Positions 32,279 to 43,685 of a DNA stretch of 64,000 nt are shown in pieces. Each line of letters opens with the position of its first letter. Within the stretch, counting starts at the first letter, position 1. Location: positions 92,086-156,085 of the forward strand of contig CAZOGK010000004.1 of NCBI GenBank assembly GCA_964579295.1, written 5' to 3'. The position numbers were made by a program, and so were the translations under genes. The notes below the pieces were generated by a model. That model ran no database searches. It worked only from the letters and a program-made list of their open reading frames with translations, and had not been told where the DNA came from. The stretch is from JAAYYY01 sp964579295 (GTDB lineage: Bacteria > Chloroflexota > Anaerolineae > Promineifilales > Promineifilaceae).

Positions 32279-32295
32279 GCGCCGACATCAGCGCG

Positions 32296-32324
32296 TTGAC
32301 ACCGTTTGTGCGCTAAGGTACAAT
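32296..32324 (+). promoter_or_regulatory. hppA promoter
   Basis: Consensus TTGACA (32296-32301), 17-base spacer, TACAAT (32319-32324). The best promoter in the window. Confidence 0.85.
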
Positions 32325-32373
32325 CGGCTCGTTCCATTGCCCTTGTGCAGGAAGATACGTTCAGACAAGAATC

Positions 32374-32398
32374 GCGGGCTTCTTCCCGCTTTTTGTTT
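32374..32398 (+). terminator. Terminator-like hairpin in the hppA leader (candidate attenuator)
   Basis: GCGGG (32374-32378), 6-base loop, CCCGC (32385-32389), then TTTTTGTTT. It lies between the promoter and the hppA start, so it would cut transcripts at about 65 bases unless bypassed. Confidence 0.7.
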
Positions 32399-32432
32399 GC
32401 CTAGACCTGTTTAGAGGAGGCCCTGTTTTCGT

Positions 32433-34745
<2,313 letters not shown>

Positions 34746-34766
34746 TAAAGCGCCGCCGGCCGGTTG

Positions 34767-34803
34767 GGGCGCAGGCACACGAGTGTCTGCGCCCTTTTTA
34801 TTT
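34767..34803 (+). terminator. Rho-independent terminator after hppA
   Basis: A 12-base stem with one mismatch pair (34767-34778 with 34783-34794), a 4-base loop and TTTTTATTT. Confidence 0.92.
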
Positions 34804-34824
34804 GGGCGCGCCGCCGCCGGGCCG

Positions 34825-34853
34825 TTGATGCGCCTTCCCTTCGCCACTACAAT
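34825..34853 (+). promoter_or_regulatory. Promoter of the deacetylase gene
   Basis: TTGATG (34825-34830), 17-base spacer, TACAAT (34848-34853), giving a leader of about 27 bases. Confidence 0.7.
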
Positions 34854-34886
34854 AAGGCAATCCAGCAACTGCCGAGGAGCCTGACG

Positions 34887-35918
34887 TTGACACCAATCCT
34901 CTTCTTTGCCCCGGCTGCCGCCCACACCCGTGACGGCCACCCTGAGAGCCACCTGCGCCTGGCCGGCCTGCTGCCATTTCTGGAAGAACAGGGCGCCTTG
35001 CGCGGCGTGGAGCGGGGCCAGCCGCTGCCGGTCGGGGTGCGCCAGCTTACCCGCGCCCACGCGCTGGGGCTGGTCGAGTGGGTGCGCCAGATATCGGGCC
35101 AGGGCGGCGGCCTGCTGGACGCCGACACCTATGCCACGGCCGCCAGCTACGAGCTGGCGCTGGCCGCCGCCGGCCACGCCTGCGCCGCCGTGGATGCCGT
35201 GCTCACCGGCCAGTCCAGCCGGGCGCTGGTGCTGGCCCGCCCACCCGGCCACCACGCCACGCGCTACCGCCCCGGCGGCTTCTGCCTCTTCAACAACATC
35301 GCCGTCGCTGCCCGCCACGCACAGGCCGAACACGGCGCGCAGCGCCTCTTCGTCGTCGATTACGACGTGCATCACGGCAACGGCACGCAGGACATCTTCT
35401 ATGAAGATCCGGACGTGCTCTTTGCCAGCGTTCATCTCTACCATCCCTTCTTCTACCCCGGCACCGGCGGGCTGGAAGAGATCGGCAAAGGACGCGGCCG
35501 GGGCGCCAACCTCAACGTCCCTTTCCCCCGCCGGGTCGGCGATGAAGGCTACCGGCAGGCCTTTACGCGGCTGCTGCTGCCCGTGGCCCGCGCCTTCGCG
35601 CCAGATCTGATCCTCGTCTCTGTCGGCTTCGACGCCCACTGGCAGGACCCGCTGGCCTCGGCCGGCCTGTCGCTGACCGGCTACGACCGCCTCGCCCGCC
35701 TGCTGCTCGACCTGGCCGATGAGCTGACAGGCGGCCGCGTCGTCTTCGTCCTCGAAGGCGGCTACCACCTGCCGGCCCTGCATGTCGGCGTGCTCAACCT
35801 GCTGCGCGCGCTGTGCGGCGAGGAGAAGGTAGAAGACCCGCTTGGCCCGCTGCCCGGGCGCGAGGAGCCGGTGGAGGAGCTACTTACCCGGCTGCAGCGC
35901 CTTCACTTGCCATATTGA
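34887..35918 (+). CDS. Histone deacetylase/acetoin utilisation (HDAC) family protein
   Basis: 343 aa, zinc-dependent deacetylase fold of the arginase/deacetylase superfamily. The catalytic motifs are complete: 'RPPGHHATRYRPGGFCLFNN' (His pair), 'VVDYDVHHGNGTQDIFYEDP' (zinc Asp and His), 'VGFDAHWQDPLA' (second zinc Asp) and 'LEGGYH' near the end. Bacterial members deacetylate polyamines, acetyl-CoA synthetase or small amides. An acs gene is in the window but 8 kb away. The start is TTG 34887, 7 bases after GAGGAG (34874-34879). No ATG fits. Confidence 0.92.
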   Translation: MTPILFFAPAAAHTRDGHPESHLRLAGLLPFLEEQGALRGVERGQPLPVGVRQLTRAHALGLVEWVRQISGQGGGLLDADTYATAASYELALAAAGHACAAVDAVLTGQSSRALVLARPPGHHATRYRPGGFCLFNNIAVAARHAQAEHGAQRLFVVDYDVHHGNGTQDIFYEDPDVLFASVHLYHPFFYPGTGGLEEIGKGRGRGANLNVPFPRRVGDEGYRQAFTRLLLPVARAFAPDLILVSVGFDAHWQDPLASAGLSLTGYDRLARLLLDLADELTGGRVVFVLEGGYHLPALHVGVLNLLRALCGEEKVEDPLGPLPGREEPVEELLTRLQRLHLPY

Positions 35919-36051
35919 CCGTAAACCCGCATAATACTTTGCATAATCATCAGGTAGACGTTCCGGTCGTCGCCGCGTTTCGCGAGGGGTTGCAGCAAGT
36001 CAGACAATGTGCGCTCGGGTAAGCACAGAGCCGGAGTTGGCGGGACGTTTA

Positions 36052-36063
36052 TCCCATATGGGA
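36052..36063. promoter_or_regulatory. 12-base perfect palindrome upstream of the TPR gene
   Basis: TCCCATATGGGA, centred 66 bases before the -10 box of the TPR gene. A possible regulator site. The rest of 35919-36128 shows no gene. Confidence 0.35.
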
Positions 36064-36128
36064 GCGTGTGGCCTGGTTGTAGAATGCCGCTCTGAGCCTG
36101 GGGCGCGCCAACCACTGCATTCTCCAGG

Positions 36129-36134
36129 TACAAT
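36129..36134 (+). promoter_or_regulatory. -10 box of the TPR gene (leaderless)
   Basis: TACAAT ending 8 bases before the ATG at 36143, so transcription should begin at or next to the start codon. No ribosome site is present, which fits a leaderless message. No good -35. Confidence 0.5.
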
Positions 36135-36142
36135 GACAGAAT

Positions 36143-39100
36143 ATGGCTGAGATTACCCTGCCCAACTATCTGCAGCTCATCAATTCCCTCATCGACGACA
36201 GCCGGCTGGGAGAGGCGGCTGCCCATAGCCGCCACATTCTGGAGCAACATCCACGCTTCCTGGACGCCTACCGCACGCTGGGCAAGGCGCTGCTGGAACA
36301 GGGCGACTATCCCGGCGCTGTAGACGTTTTCCACCGCATCCTGGGCGCCGTCCCCGCCGATTTCATTGCCCACGTTGGCCTGGCTATCGTCCATAAGGCC
36401 GGCGACCGCGCCAAAGAAGCGCTGTGGCACCTGGAGCGCGCCTTTGAGGTGGAGCCGTATAACCAGGCCATCCGAGCCGAGCTGCAGGACCTCTACGGCC
36501 GGCGCGATGGCCTGGCGCCGGAACAGCCGGAGCTGACCCAGGGCGCGCTGGCCCGCTTCTACGTGAAGGGCGGCCTCTACCAGCAGGCGATGCTAGAGCT
36601 GCGCCAGCTTCTGGACGCCGAGCCGGATCGTGTGGACCTGCGCCTGCTTCTGGCCGAGGCGCTCTGGCGCGCCGACGACCGCATCGAAGCGGCGGAAATC
36701 TGCCACCAGCTTCTGGAGCTGCTGCCCGACTGCCTGCAGGCCAACGCCATTCTGGCCGACATCCTGCTGCAGACGGGCGACGCCGAGAGCGCCGAGACGC
36801 ACCTGCGCCGCGTGCAGGAGCTGACCCAGGCGACGGCCTCAACGCTCGACCCGGCTGACCCGCTGCTGCAGGCCTTCTTACTGCCCGGCGCCCTGCCGCT
36901 GCCGCGTCAGGTCTGGGTCGACCGTCTCAGTGACGAGGATGCTCTGGGCATGAGCGCCGAGGTCGCTACGGCAACCTGGACGGGCGAGCTGGACCTGGAA
37001 GCGGCTGACGACGACTTTGACTGGCTGCGCGAGCTGCAGGAGGAGGGGGACGCCATCCTTCCCCCGGCCGGCGGTGACGAGTTGGACTGGCTGGCGGAGG
37101 CCGCCCGTGCGAGCCAAGATGAAGCGGCCCAGACGGGCGAGGAGGCCGGCCCGGAAGCCGTGCCCGCTAGTGAAGCGGAAGAGCCCTCTGCGGCGGCCTC
37201 TCTTGACTGGGTACAGGCGCTCGACGACGAGGAAATCGACTGGACGGAGACGGCCAGCGACCGCGGCGACGTCCCGGCGTGGATGCAGGCCGAATCGGGC
37301 GACCTCGACTGGCTGGACCAGCCGGTGGCGGCGACGACGCCCGATTGGCTGGACGAAGCCGAANNNNNNNNNNNNNNNNNNNNNNNNNNNNNNNNNNNNN
37401 NNNNNNNNNNNNNNNNNNNNNNNNNNNNNNNNNNNNNNNNNNNNNNNNNNNNNNNNNNNNNNNCTGGCTGGACCAGCCGGTGGCGGCGACGACGCCCGAT
37501 TGGCTGGACGAAGCCGAAACCGCCGCGGCGCACGAGGCGGCTGGGGCAGATTGGCCAGAGGAACCGGCGGCGCCGGCCGGCGCGGAAATGGACTGGCTCG
37601 ACGCGCTGGCCGAGGCGGCCGCCGATGAGGACGATGCGCCGGAGCCGGACGATGACGCGGGTGAGGACGAGATTGGCATACTCGCCGCTGCTGCTATTGC
37701 CGCTGACCATTTCAGTGCGGCGGAGCCGGCGGGCGACGTGCAAGACGAACAGGCAGATGAGGCCATTCGGGAGGAATTGGCGATGGTTGAGCAAGGCGAC
37801 GAACGCGACGAATGGCCCGGCGAAGAAGATGCCGGCGATCTCGATTGGCTGCAAGAGCTGGGAGAGGCTGCCGAGATAGCGCCCGACGACCAGCCGCAAA
37901 CGCCGGCCGCTGCCGGCGGCGACGTAGAGCCGGGGCTGGCCTGGCTGGGCGCACTTGACGAGGCTGAGCCGCCCGGCGCTGAGCCGGACGAATGGGCGCG
38001 CGACGAGCTGGGCGAGGGGGACGCCGCCGGTGACGATTTGAGCTGGCTGGACCAGATTGCCGGCGGCGAGGCCGAGCCGCCCGAAGAGATGCCCACGCTG
38101 CAGTGGCCGGGCGACGACGATGAAGCGCCGCAGCCTGAAGCCGACGCGCCCCCGGCCGATGCGCCGCTCGTCCCCGGCGAGCCGCAAGCAGCTGACCAGC
38201 CAATCGACCAGGAGCTCGACTGGCTGGACGCGCTCGCCAGCGGCGATGCAGCCGCCGACGATAGCTGGCTGGAAGAGCTGGAGCTGGGAGGCGACGAGGG
38301 CCGCGCAGGCGAACAGGAGTCCGAGCCGAAGCTCTTTACCGAAGAGATTTCCGGCCTGGAATGGCTCGAAGAGCCGCCGCTGGCGGACGATCTGGCCGCC
38401 GTGGATGACGACGAAGAGCTGGGCCTCGATTGGCTGGAGGAAATCGGCGCCGCCGCCGCGGACGAGTCCGATTGGCTGGAGACTGCCGCCGAGGACGCAG
38501 AAGATACTGAAGACGCCGCGGACGAGCAGGCCCTGAGCTGGGAGCTGGAAATGGACGCGGAGGCCGAGCCGCCGGCTCTGGAGCCGCTGCCGGCCGCCGT
38601 CGCTCACGATGCCCCCGCCGACGTGGTGGACGAAGGCGAGGAGCTGGCCTGGCTGGACGAGATGGACGCCGAAGATGAAGAAGCGGCGGCCGCCGCGCCG
38701 CCCGCAGCCGACGACGAGGCGTTCCCTGACCTGATAGCCGCCGAGCAGTTTATGGTCGCAGAGGAGCCCGAGCCGCCGCTCGACTGGCTCGAAGCCGAAG
38801 ACGAGGCGGGCCCCGAGACGGAAGCCGAGCCTGACAGCGCAGGCGCCGTCGCGGGACCGCAGCCGGGCGCGGAAGAAGCAGAGCTGGAAGAAGCGCTCAC
38901 CTGGCTCGACGAGGCGCCGGAAGGTGTGGCCTTTGCGCCGGAAGAGGCCGTACCCCAGGATCTGGACGAAGCGATGGCCTGGCTCGACGCCGGCGAGGCG
39001 GAGGACATTGACCCGGACCAGGTTCCGGAAGACCTGGACGAGGCGATGGCCTGGCTGGAGCAGCTCGCCGCGCAGCAGGGCGCACCGCTGGACGAGCTGC

Positions 39101-41385
39101 CCTCGCTGGCCGCCGCCGGCGAAAGTGACGCGCCCGCGGAGCCGGAAGAGGCGCCGCTGGAGCTGGAGCTGCCGGCGGAAGAGACGCCGGAGCTGAACCT
39201 GGAATGGATGGAAGCGCTGGCCGCGGCCGACGAAGAGCCTGCGCCGGCAGCCGATGAGGCGCCGGCCCTTGCCGCCGACGAGGATACCTTCGACGTGCCC
39301 GAAGACCTGGACGAGGCGATGGCCTGGCTGGAGCAGCTGGCCGCACAGCAGGGCGCGCCGCTGGATGAGCTGCCGAGCGTGGCCGGGGACGCTGCTTTCC
39401 TCGACGCCTTGCTCGCAGACGACGTCGCCCAACCCGCGCCGGAGCTAGAAGAAGAGCCCACCGTGGCCGAGGCGGCGGCTGCAGACGAGCTGGACGAGGC
39501 GATGGCCTGGCTCGACGAGCTGGCGACGCAGCAGCCGGCGCAGGAGTACGAGGAAGCGGCCGCCCCACCCGAGATAGACGATGAGCATCCTGAGGCGGAA
39601 GCCGAGCCCGACGCCGGCTTCGACTTCGCGGCCGAAGAAGCGGTCCCCGCGCTCCCTGTTGACGAACAGCCGACGCCGCAGGCGATGGTGGTCCCCGACG
39701 TCGCCATGATGTATCTGGATAGCCTGGTCGAGCATGGCGGCGAGCCGGCTGACACCGCGGAAAGCGCCGGCGACCCCGCCGGACTCGCCGCCGAAATCCC
39801 GGACGACCTCGACGGTATGATGGCCTGGCTGGAGCAGCTCGCCGGCGGCGCCGAACCCGAGCTTGCCGCAGCGGACCCGGCCGAGGAACCGGTAGCTCTC
39901 GAGGAGACGGCTGCTTACGAGGAGCCAGTCGATTTCGAGGAGGCTACCGCAACGGAGCTGGCTGAGATTGAGGAAACGCTAGCTTTCGAGGAAGAGGCTG
40001 CTTACGAGGAGCAGGTCGTCTTCGAGGAAGAGGTGACCGCTGAGGAGCTGGTTGAGATTGAGGAGCCGCTAGCTTTCGAGGAGCCGGCCGCCTACGAGGA
40101 GCAGGCCGTCTTCGAGGAAGAGGTTACCGCTGAGGAGCTGGTTGAAATTGAGGAGCCGGTAGCTTTCGAGGAGGAGGCTGCTTACGAGGAGCAGGTCAGC
40201 TTCGAGGAAGAGGCTGCCGCTGAAGAACCGGCTGAATCTGATCAGCAGACGGCCGTCGCCGAGTATGCCGCGCCAGAAGAGCAGGATCTACCCGACTTCC
40301 TGGCCGACGAGGCGACCGAGCCGGCCTTGGAGCTGGACGAGGACGCGCCGTCCTTTATTTTTGACGCCGAGGCCGAGGCGTCGGCGATGGGCCTGGACTG
40401 GCTGGCGGAAGCTACAGACGCCGAGGCCGCCGAGGCGGAGACAGAGGGCGCCTTTGACTTCGAGGAAGTGCCCGAAGACCCAGACGAAGTGATGGCCTGG
40501 CTGGAGCGGCTGGCCGCGCGCCAGGGCGCCCCGCTGGACGAGCTGCCGACCGTGGACGAGGTCAGTGACGAGGTGGAGACGCCCGATTGGCTGGCCGCCG
40601 ACCTGGCCGCGGCAGAGGCGGAAGCGGAGGCGGAAGGGTCGAGCGACGACCTGACCGCCGAGCCGGCGCCGTCCGCAGAAGCAGACGTCTTGGACGAAGC
40701 GCCGCCTGTTGCCGCCGCCGAGGAAACCGCGCCCGAAGAACCGGCGACGGCGGAAGAAACGGAGTGGCTGAGCGAAGAGGCGAGCCTGGAATGGCTGGAC
40801 GCCGTGACCAGCGACGAGCCCGGCGAAGGGCTATCCTGGCTGGAGGAGACGGCAGCCGCCGCCACCGTGCCGCAGGAGAGCGACCCGGAGCAGCTTGGCT
40901 TTCCCCCGCTGGACGAAGACAGTGAATCCCTGATGCCCGACTGGCTGACCTTTGACGAAGAGGCCTGGCAGGAAGAAGAGAGCGACATTGCCAGCTGGCT
41001 CGTGGCCGAAGAAGAGATGAGCCAGGTATCCCTGGAGACCGGGGCGCCGCTGCCATCGTCGGCGCCACCCGACCTGGAGCCCACGGCGCCGCCGGAAGCC
41101 GCTCTGCCGGCGCAGCGGTTGCCGGCCGCCGCCGACATGGACGCCCGGCAGCTTGAGTCGGCGCGGGCCGCGCTCGACGGCGGCGACCTGGCCGGCGCCC
41201 TCAACCGCTACCAGTCTCTGCTGGAAAGGGGCGCCGGGCTCAACGTGCTCATCGGCGACCTGGAGCTGGCTGCACGGGCCGGCGCCGACCCCACGCTCTG
41301 TCGCGTGCTCGGCGACGCCTACATGCAGAACGGCCAGCTCGAGCGCGCTCTGGAAATTTACCGCAGAGGACTGGATCTGCTATAA
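36143..41385 (+). CDS. Giant TPR protein with acidic D-W-L repeats (interrupted by an assembly gap)
   Basis: Residues 1-215 are about five tetratricopeptide repeats ('LGEAAAHSRHILEQHPRFLD', 'LYQQAMLELRQLLDAEPDRV'). A highly acidic region of over 1,300 residues follows, packed with [D/E]-W-L motifs. It includes five 'DLDEAMAWLEQLA'-type units (near 38949, 39295, 39480, 39799, 40468) and a 30-residue tandem block (39895-40251). The last 75 residues return to TPR ('ALNRYQSLLERGA', 'QNGQLERALEIYRRGLDLL'). The 100-N gap at 37364-37463 shifts the frame. Merging the identical 55 bases on each side removes 155 bases and gives one frame of about 1,695 aa. Not membrane-bound, no signal peptide. Probably a scaffold that binds proteins through TPRs (inference). 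Confidence 0.85.
37364..37463. other. Assembly gap (100 N) flanked by a 55-base duplication
   Basis: The 55 bases before the gap (37309-37363) and the 55 after it (37464-37518) are identical. This is the footprint of two contigs overlapping by a 55-base k-mer, not necessarily of missing DNA. Confidence 0.95.
39895..40251 (+). repeat. 90-base coding tandem repeat, four units
   Basis: Four units of 29-30 residues, each starting A-F/L-E-E and containing 'AAYEE' and 'ELVEIEEP'. Unit starts at 39895, 39982, 40072 and 40162, and the last two intervals are exactly 90 bases. It lies within the giant TPR protein gene. Confidence 0.85.
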
Positions 41386-41386
41386 T
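41357..41386 (+). promoter_or_regulatory. ndk promoter overlapping the TPR gene stop
   Basis: TTTACC (41357-41362), 18-base spacer, TATAAT (41381-41386). The -10 box overlaps the TAA stop of the TPR gene. Confidence 0.6.
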
Positions 41387-41394
41387 CCTCCGCC

Positions 41395-41412
41395 GGGGCG
41401 ACCGCTCGCCCC
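41395..41412 (+). promoter_or_regulatory. First hairpin in the ndk leader
   Basis: GGGGCGA (41395-41401), 4-base loop, TCGCCCC (41406-41412). It starts right after the transcription start expected from 41381-41386. Confidence 0.5.
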
Positions 41413-41428
41413 CTTAACAAAGAGCAAG

Positions 41429-41470
41429 GAGGCAGCCGCCGGCTAAAGCAGCCACCGGCTGCCTCTTTCC
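41429..41470 (+). terminator. Terminator-like hairpin before ndk
   Basis: GAGGCAGCCG (41429-41438) pairs with CGGCTGCCTC (41456-41465), with an inner GGCT/AGCC pair, then TTTCC. It may end the TPR transcript, and it is also in the leader of ndk transcripts from the 41381 promoter. Confidence 0.65.
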
Positions 41471-41506
41471 TTGCCCGCAATAAGCAGATATGAGAGGAGA
41501 CTATTC

Positions 41507-41956
41507 ATGGAACGAACGCTGGTTCTCATTAAGCCAGACGGCGTACAGCGCCGGCTGATTGGGCAGATTATCAGCCGCTTCGAGCAGCGCGGTCTGAAGC
41601 TGGTCGGGATGAAGCTGATCCAGATGGACCACGACCTGGCCGAACGCCACTACGCCGTTCACCGCGGCAAGCCTTTTTTTGAAGGGCTGATCGGCTTCAT
41701 TACCTCGGCGCCCGTCGTCGCTATGGTGTGGCAGGGGGAGAATGCGGTGCAGGTGGTGCGTACCATGATGGGCGCAACCCGGCCGGCCGAGTCAGCGCCG
41801 GGCACTATCCGCGGCGATTTCGGCCTGAGCATGGGCCGCAATCTCGTCCACGGCTCCGATGGCGCGGCAACGGCCGGCCAGGAAGTGGCCCTTATCTTCA
41901 ATGAGGATGAGCTAATCGACTGGCAGCGTAGCGGCGAGGAGTGGATTCACGAATAG
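41507..41956 (+). CDS. ndk: Nucleoside diphosphate kinase
   Basis: Balances NTP pools by moving the gamma phosphate through a phosphohistidine. 149 aa, normal. 'ERTLVLIKPDGVQRRLIG' opens the fold. The active-site His115 is in 'GRNLVHGSDGAATA', and 'GEEWIHE' closes it. The ATG at 41507 has a GAGAGGAGA site. The frame opens from 41471 but those codons overlie the leader. It is convergent with rsfS. Confidence 0.97.
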   Translation: MERTLVLIKPDGVQRRLIGQIISRFEQRGLKLVGMKLIQMDHDLAERHYAVHRGKPFFEGLIGFITSAPVVAMVWQGENAVQVVRTMMGATRPAESAPGTIRGDFGLSMGRNLVHGSDGAATAGQEVALIFNEDELIDWQRSGEEWIHE

Positions 41957-41969
41957 ACCGCGGGCCAGC

Positions 41970-42317
41970 CTACTGCACCCGCAGCACGACGCGCGCTTCG
42001 GACCACAGCTCTTCCAGGTTGTAGTAATCGCGCTGCTCTTCGGCAAAGATGTGCACGATCACGTCGCCGAAGTCAACCAGCATCCAGCCCGAGGCGGGGT
42101 CGCCTTCGCTGCCGCGCGGGCTGCGCTGCGCCTTCTCACGCGCCGCTTCGCGCACGGCGTCCGAAAGCGCGTCGAGCTGCCGCCGGTTATCGCCGTTGCA
42201 GAGAACGAAGAAATCGGTGAAAACGGCCTGTTCGGTGATGTCCAACAATAAGATATCGCTCCCCTTTTTGTCGATGAGGGTATCGACCAGTGTGTGAGCC
42301 AGTTCCAATCCTTGCAG
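41970..42317 (-). CDS. rsfS: Ribosomal silencing factor RsfS
   Basis: Binds ribosomal protein uL14 and blocks subunit joining in starvation. About 115 aa. Family motifs are 'LVDTLIDKKGSDILLLDI', 'FTDFFVLCNGDNRRQLDALS', 'GWMLVDFGDVIVHIF' and 'RDYYNLEELW'. The start is unusual. The upstream ATG (42356) overlaps the gene's own -10 box (42355-42360), so it cannot be transcribed as a start, while AGGAGG (42324-42329) lies 6 bases before a CTG at 42317 that begins the conserved region. I therefore propose CTG. A TTG at 42308 is the alternative. Confidence 0.85.
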   Translation of the reverse strand: MQGLELAHTLVDTLIDKKGSDILLLDITEQAVFTDFFVLCNGDNRRQLDALSDAVREAAREKAQRSPRGSEGDPASGWMLVDFGDVIVHIFAEEQRDYYNLEELWSEARVVLRVQ

Positions 42318-42354
42318 ACGGCGCCTCCTAATCGTCGTGAATAAGACGGCGTGC

Positions 42355-42397
42355 ATTGTAGCATGGGGTTGCCGAACTGCACAATCACTCATACAAT
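42355..42397. promoter_or_regulatory. Overlapping divergent promoters of rsfS and xseA
   Basis: Plus strand: TTGCCG (42369-42374), 17 bases, TACAAT (42392-42397) for xseA. Minus strand: TTGTGC (42379-42384), 18 bases, TACAAT (42355-42360) for rsfS. The two promoters interleave, so polymerase should not occupy both at once. Confidence 0.7.
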
Positions 42398-42431
42398 GCC
42401 CTGGCCTGCAGCGGCGCCCACGAGGATTGTT

Positions 42432-43685
42432 ATGACCACCGGGAGCTTGTTTTCACTATTCCGACAGGAAGACGAGACGCCGTGGACGGTTAGCGCGCTG
42501 ACCGCCTACGTGCGCGAGCTATTTGAGCTGGATTATCGCCTGCAGGAGCTGACGGTGACTGGCGAAATCTCCAACTTCGTGCGGGCGCGCTCCGGCCACC
42601 TATACTTCACCCTCAAGGACGAGCGCGCCCAGCTCAAATGCGTCATGTGGCGCAACACGGCCGAGCGGCTGCGCTTTAATCCCGTAGAAGGCGACGCTGT
42701 CATTGCTCAGGGCCAGCTCTCTGTCTACGAGGCCAACGGCGTCTATCAGCTTTATGTCAATTCGATGCGGCCCGCCGGGCGTGGCGACCTGGCCCTGGCC
42801 TTCGAGGCGCTCAAGGAGCAGCTTGCCGCCGAGGGGCTTTTCGACGCCGCGCGCAAAAAGGCTATTCCCGGCTTTCCGCGGCGCATTGGCGTCGTCACCT
42901 CGGCCGACGGCGCCGCGCTGCGCGACATCCTCCACGTCCTCGGCCGCCGCTGCGCCCTCGTCTCCGTGCTCGTCGCGCCGACCCTGGTGCAGGGGGCCGA
43001 AGCGCCGGCCGGCATCGTGCGCGCCCTGCAGTGGCTCGACGGCCGCGACGACGTGGATACCATCATCATCGCCCGCGGCGGCGGCTCCATCGAAGACCTC
43101 TGGGCTTTTAACGACGAGCGCGTGGCGCGGGCCATTTACGCCGCGCGCCATCCCATTATTTGCGGCGTCGGTCATGAGACCGACTTTACCATTGCGGATT
43201 TTGTAGCCGACCTGCGCGCGCCGACGCCCAGCGCCGCCGCCGAGCTGGCCGTGCCCGATCTGGACGAGCTGCGGCCCATTGTCGCCGGGCTGGAACGGGC
43301 GCTCGTCTCCGCCATGAGCGTGGCGCTGGCGCAGCGGCGCGGCCAGCTTGGCGCCCTGGAGCGAGCCCTGCGCCACCTCGGCCCGCAGACGCGCCTGGCC
43401 GGCTACCGCCAGCAGCTAGACGGCAACGTGGCCGCGCTGGAGCGCACCATGGCGCGCCGGCTGGAACGGCTGCGCGGGCGGCGCGAGCTGGCCGCCGCCC
43501 GGCTGGACGCGATCAGCCCGCTGGCGACGCTGGCCCGCGGCTACGCCATCGTGCGCCAGCAGGATGGGCGCGTCGTCCGCAGCGCCGGCCAGGTGCGCCC
43601 CGGCGAGCCGCTCAGCGTCCGCGTTGCCAGCGGCCAGTTTGGCGTCCGCGTCGCCGCTAACGAGAGTGAGGAAACAGATGAGTAA
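42432..43685 (+). CDS. xseA: Exodeoxyribonuclease VII large subunit
   Basis: Catalytic subunit of ExoVII, which degrades single-stranded DNA. 417 aa. An N-terminal OB fold ('LQELTVTGEISNFVRARSGH', 'LYFTLKDERAQLKCVMW') is followed by the catalytic domain with 'PRRIGVVTSADGAALRDIL', 'IIIARGGGSIEDLWAFNDE' and 'GVGHETDFTIADFVADLRAP' and 'TPSAAAELAVPD', then a coiled C-terminus ('LDAISPLATLARGYAIV'). The ATG at 42432 follows GAGG and lies 28 bases after the promoter start. It overlaps xseB by 8 bases. Confidence 0.97.
   Translation: MTTGSLFSLFRQEDETPWTVSALTAYVRELFELDYRLQELTVTGEISNFVRARSGHLYFTLKDERAQLKCVMWRNTAERLRFNPVEGDAVIAQGQLSVYEANGVYQLYVNSMRPAGRGDLALAFEALKEQLAAEGLFDAARKKAIPGFPRRIGVVTSADGAALRDILHVLGRRCALVSVLVAPTLVQGAEAPAGIVRALQWLDGRDDVDTIIIARGGGSIEDLWAFNDERVARAIYAARHPIICGVGHETDFTIADFVADLRAPTPSAAAELAVPDLDELRPIVAGLERALVSAMSVALAQRRGQLGALERALRHLGPQTRLAGYRQQLDGNVAALERTMARRLERLRGRRELAAARLDAISPLATLARGYAIVRQQDGRVVRSAGQVRPGEPLSVRVASGQFGVRVAANESEETDE

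Noticed and set aside
35903..36430. Minus-strand frame between the deacetylase and TPR genes
   Set aside because: It overlaps the TPR repeats of the plus-strand gene and has no motif or ribosome site.
36907..39432. Very long minus-strand frame opposite the giant TPR gene
   Set aside because: It runs through the gap and is a reverse copy of acidic-repeat codons. No start site with ribosome signal and no motif.
39895..40251. 90-base repeats as a CRISPR or satellite array
   Set aside because: They keep the reading frame of the TPR protein and vary mainly at third positions and in acidic residues.
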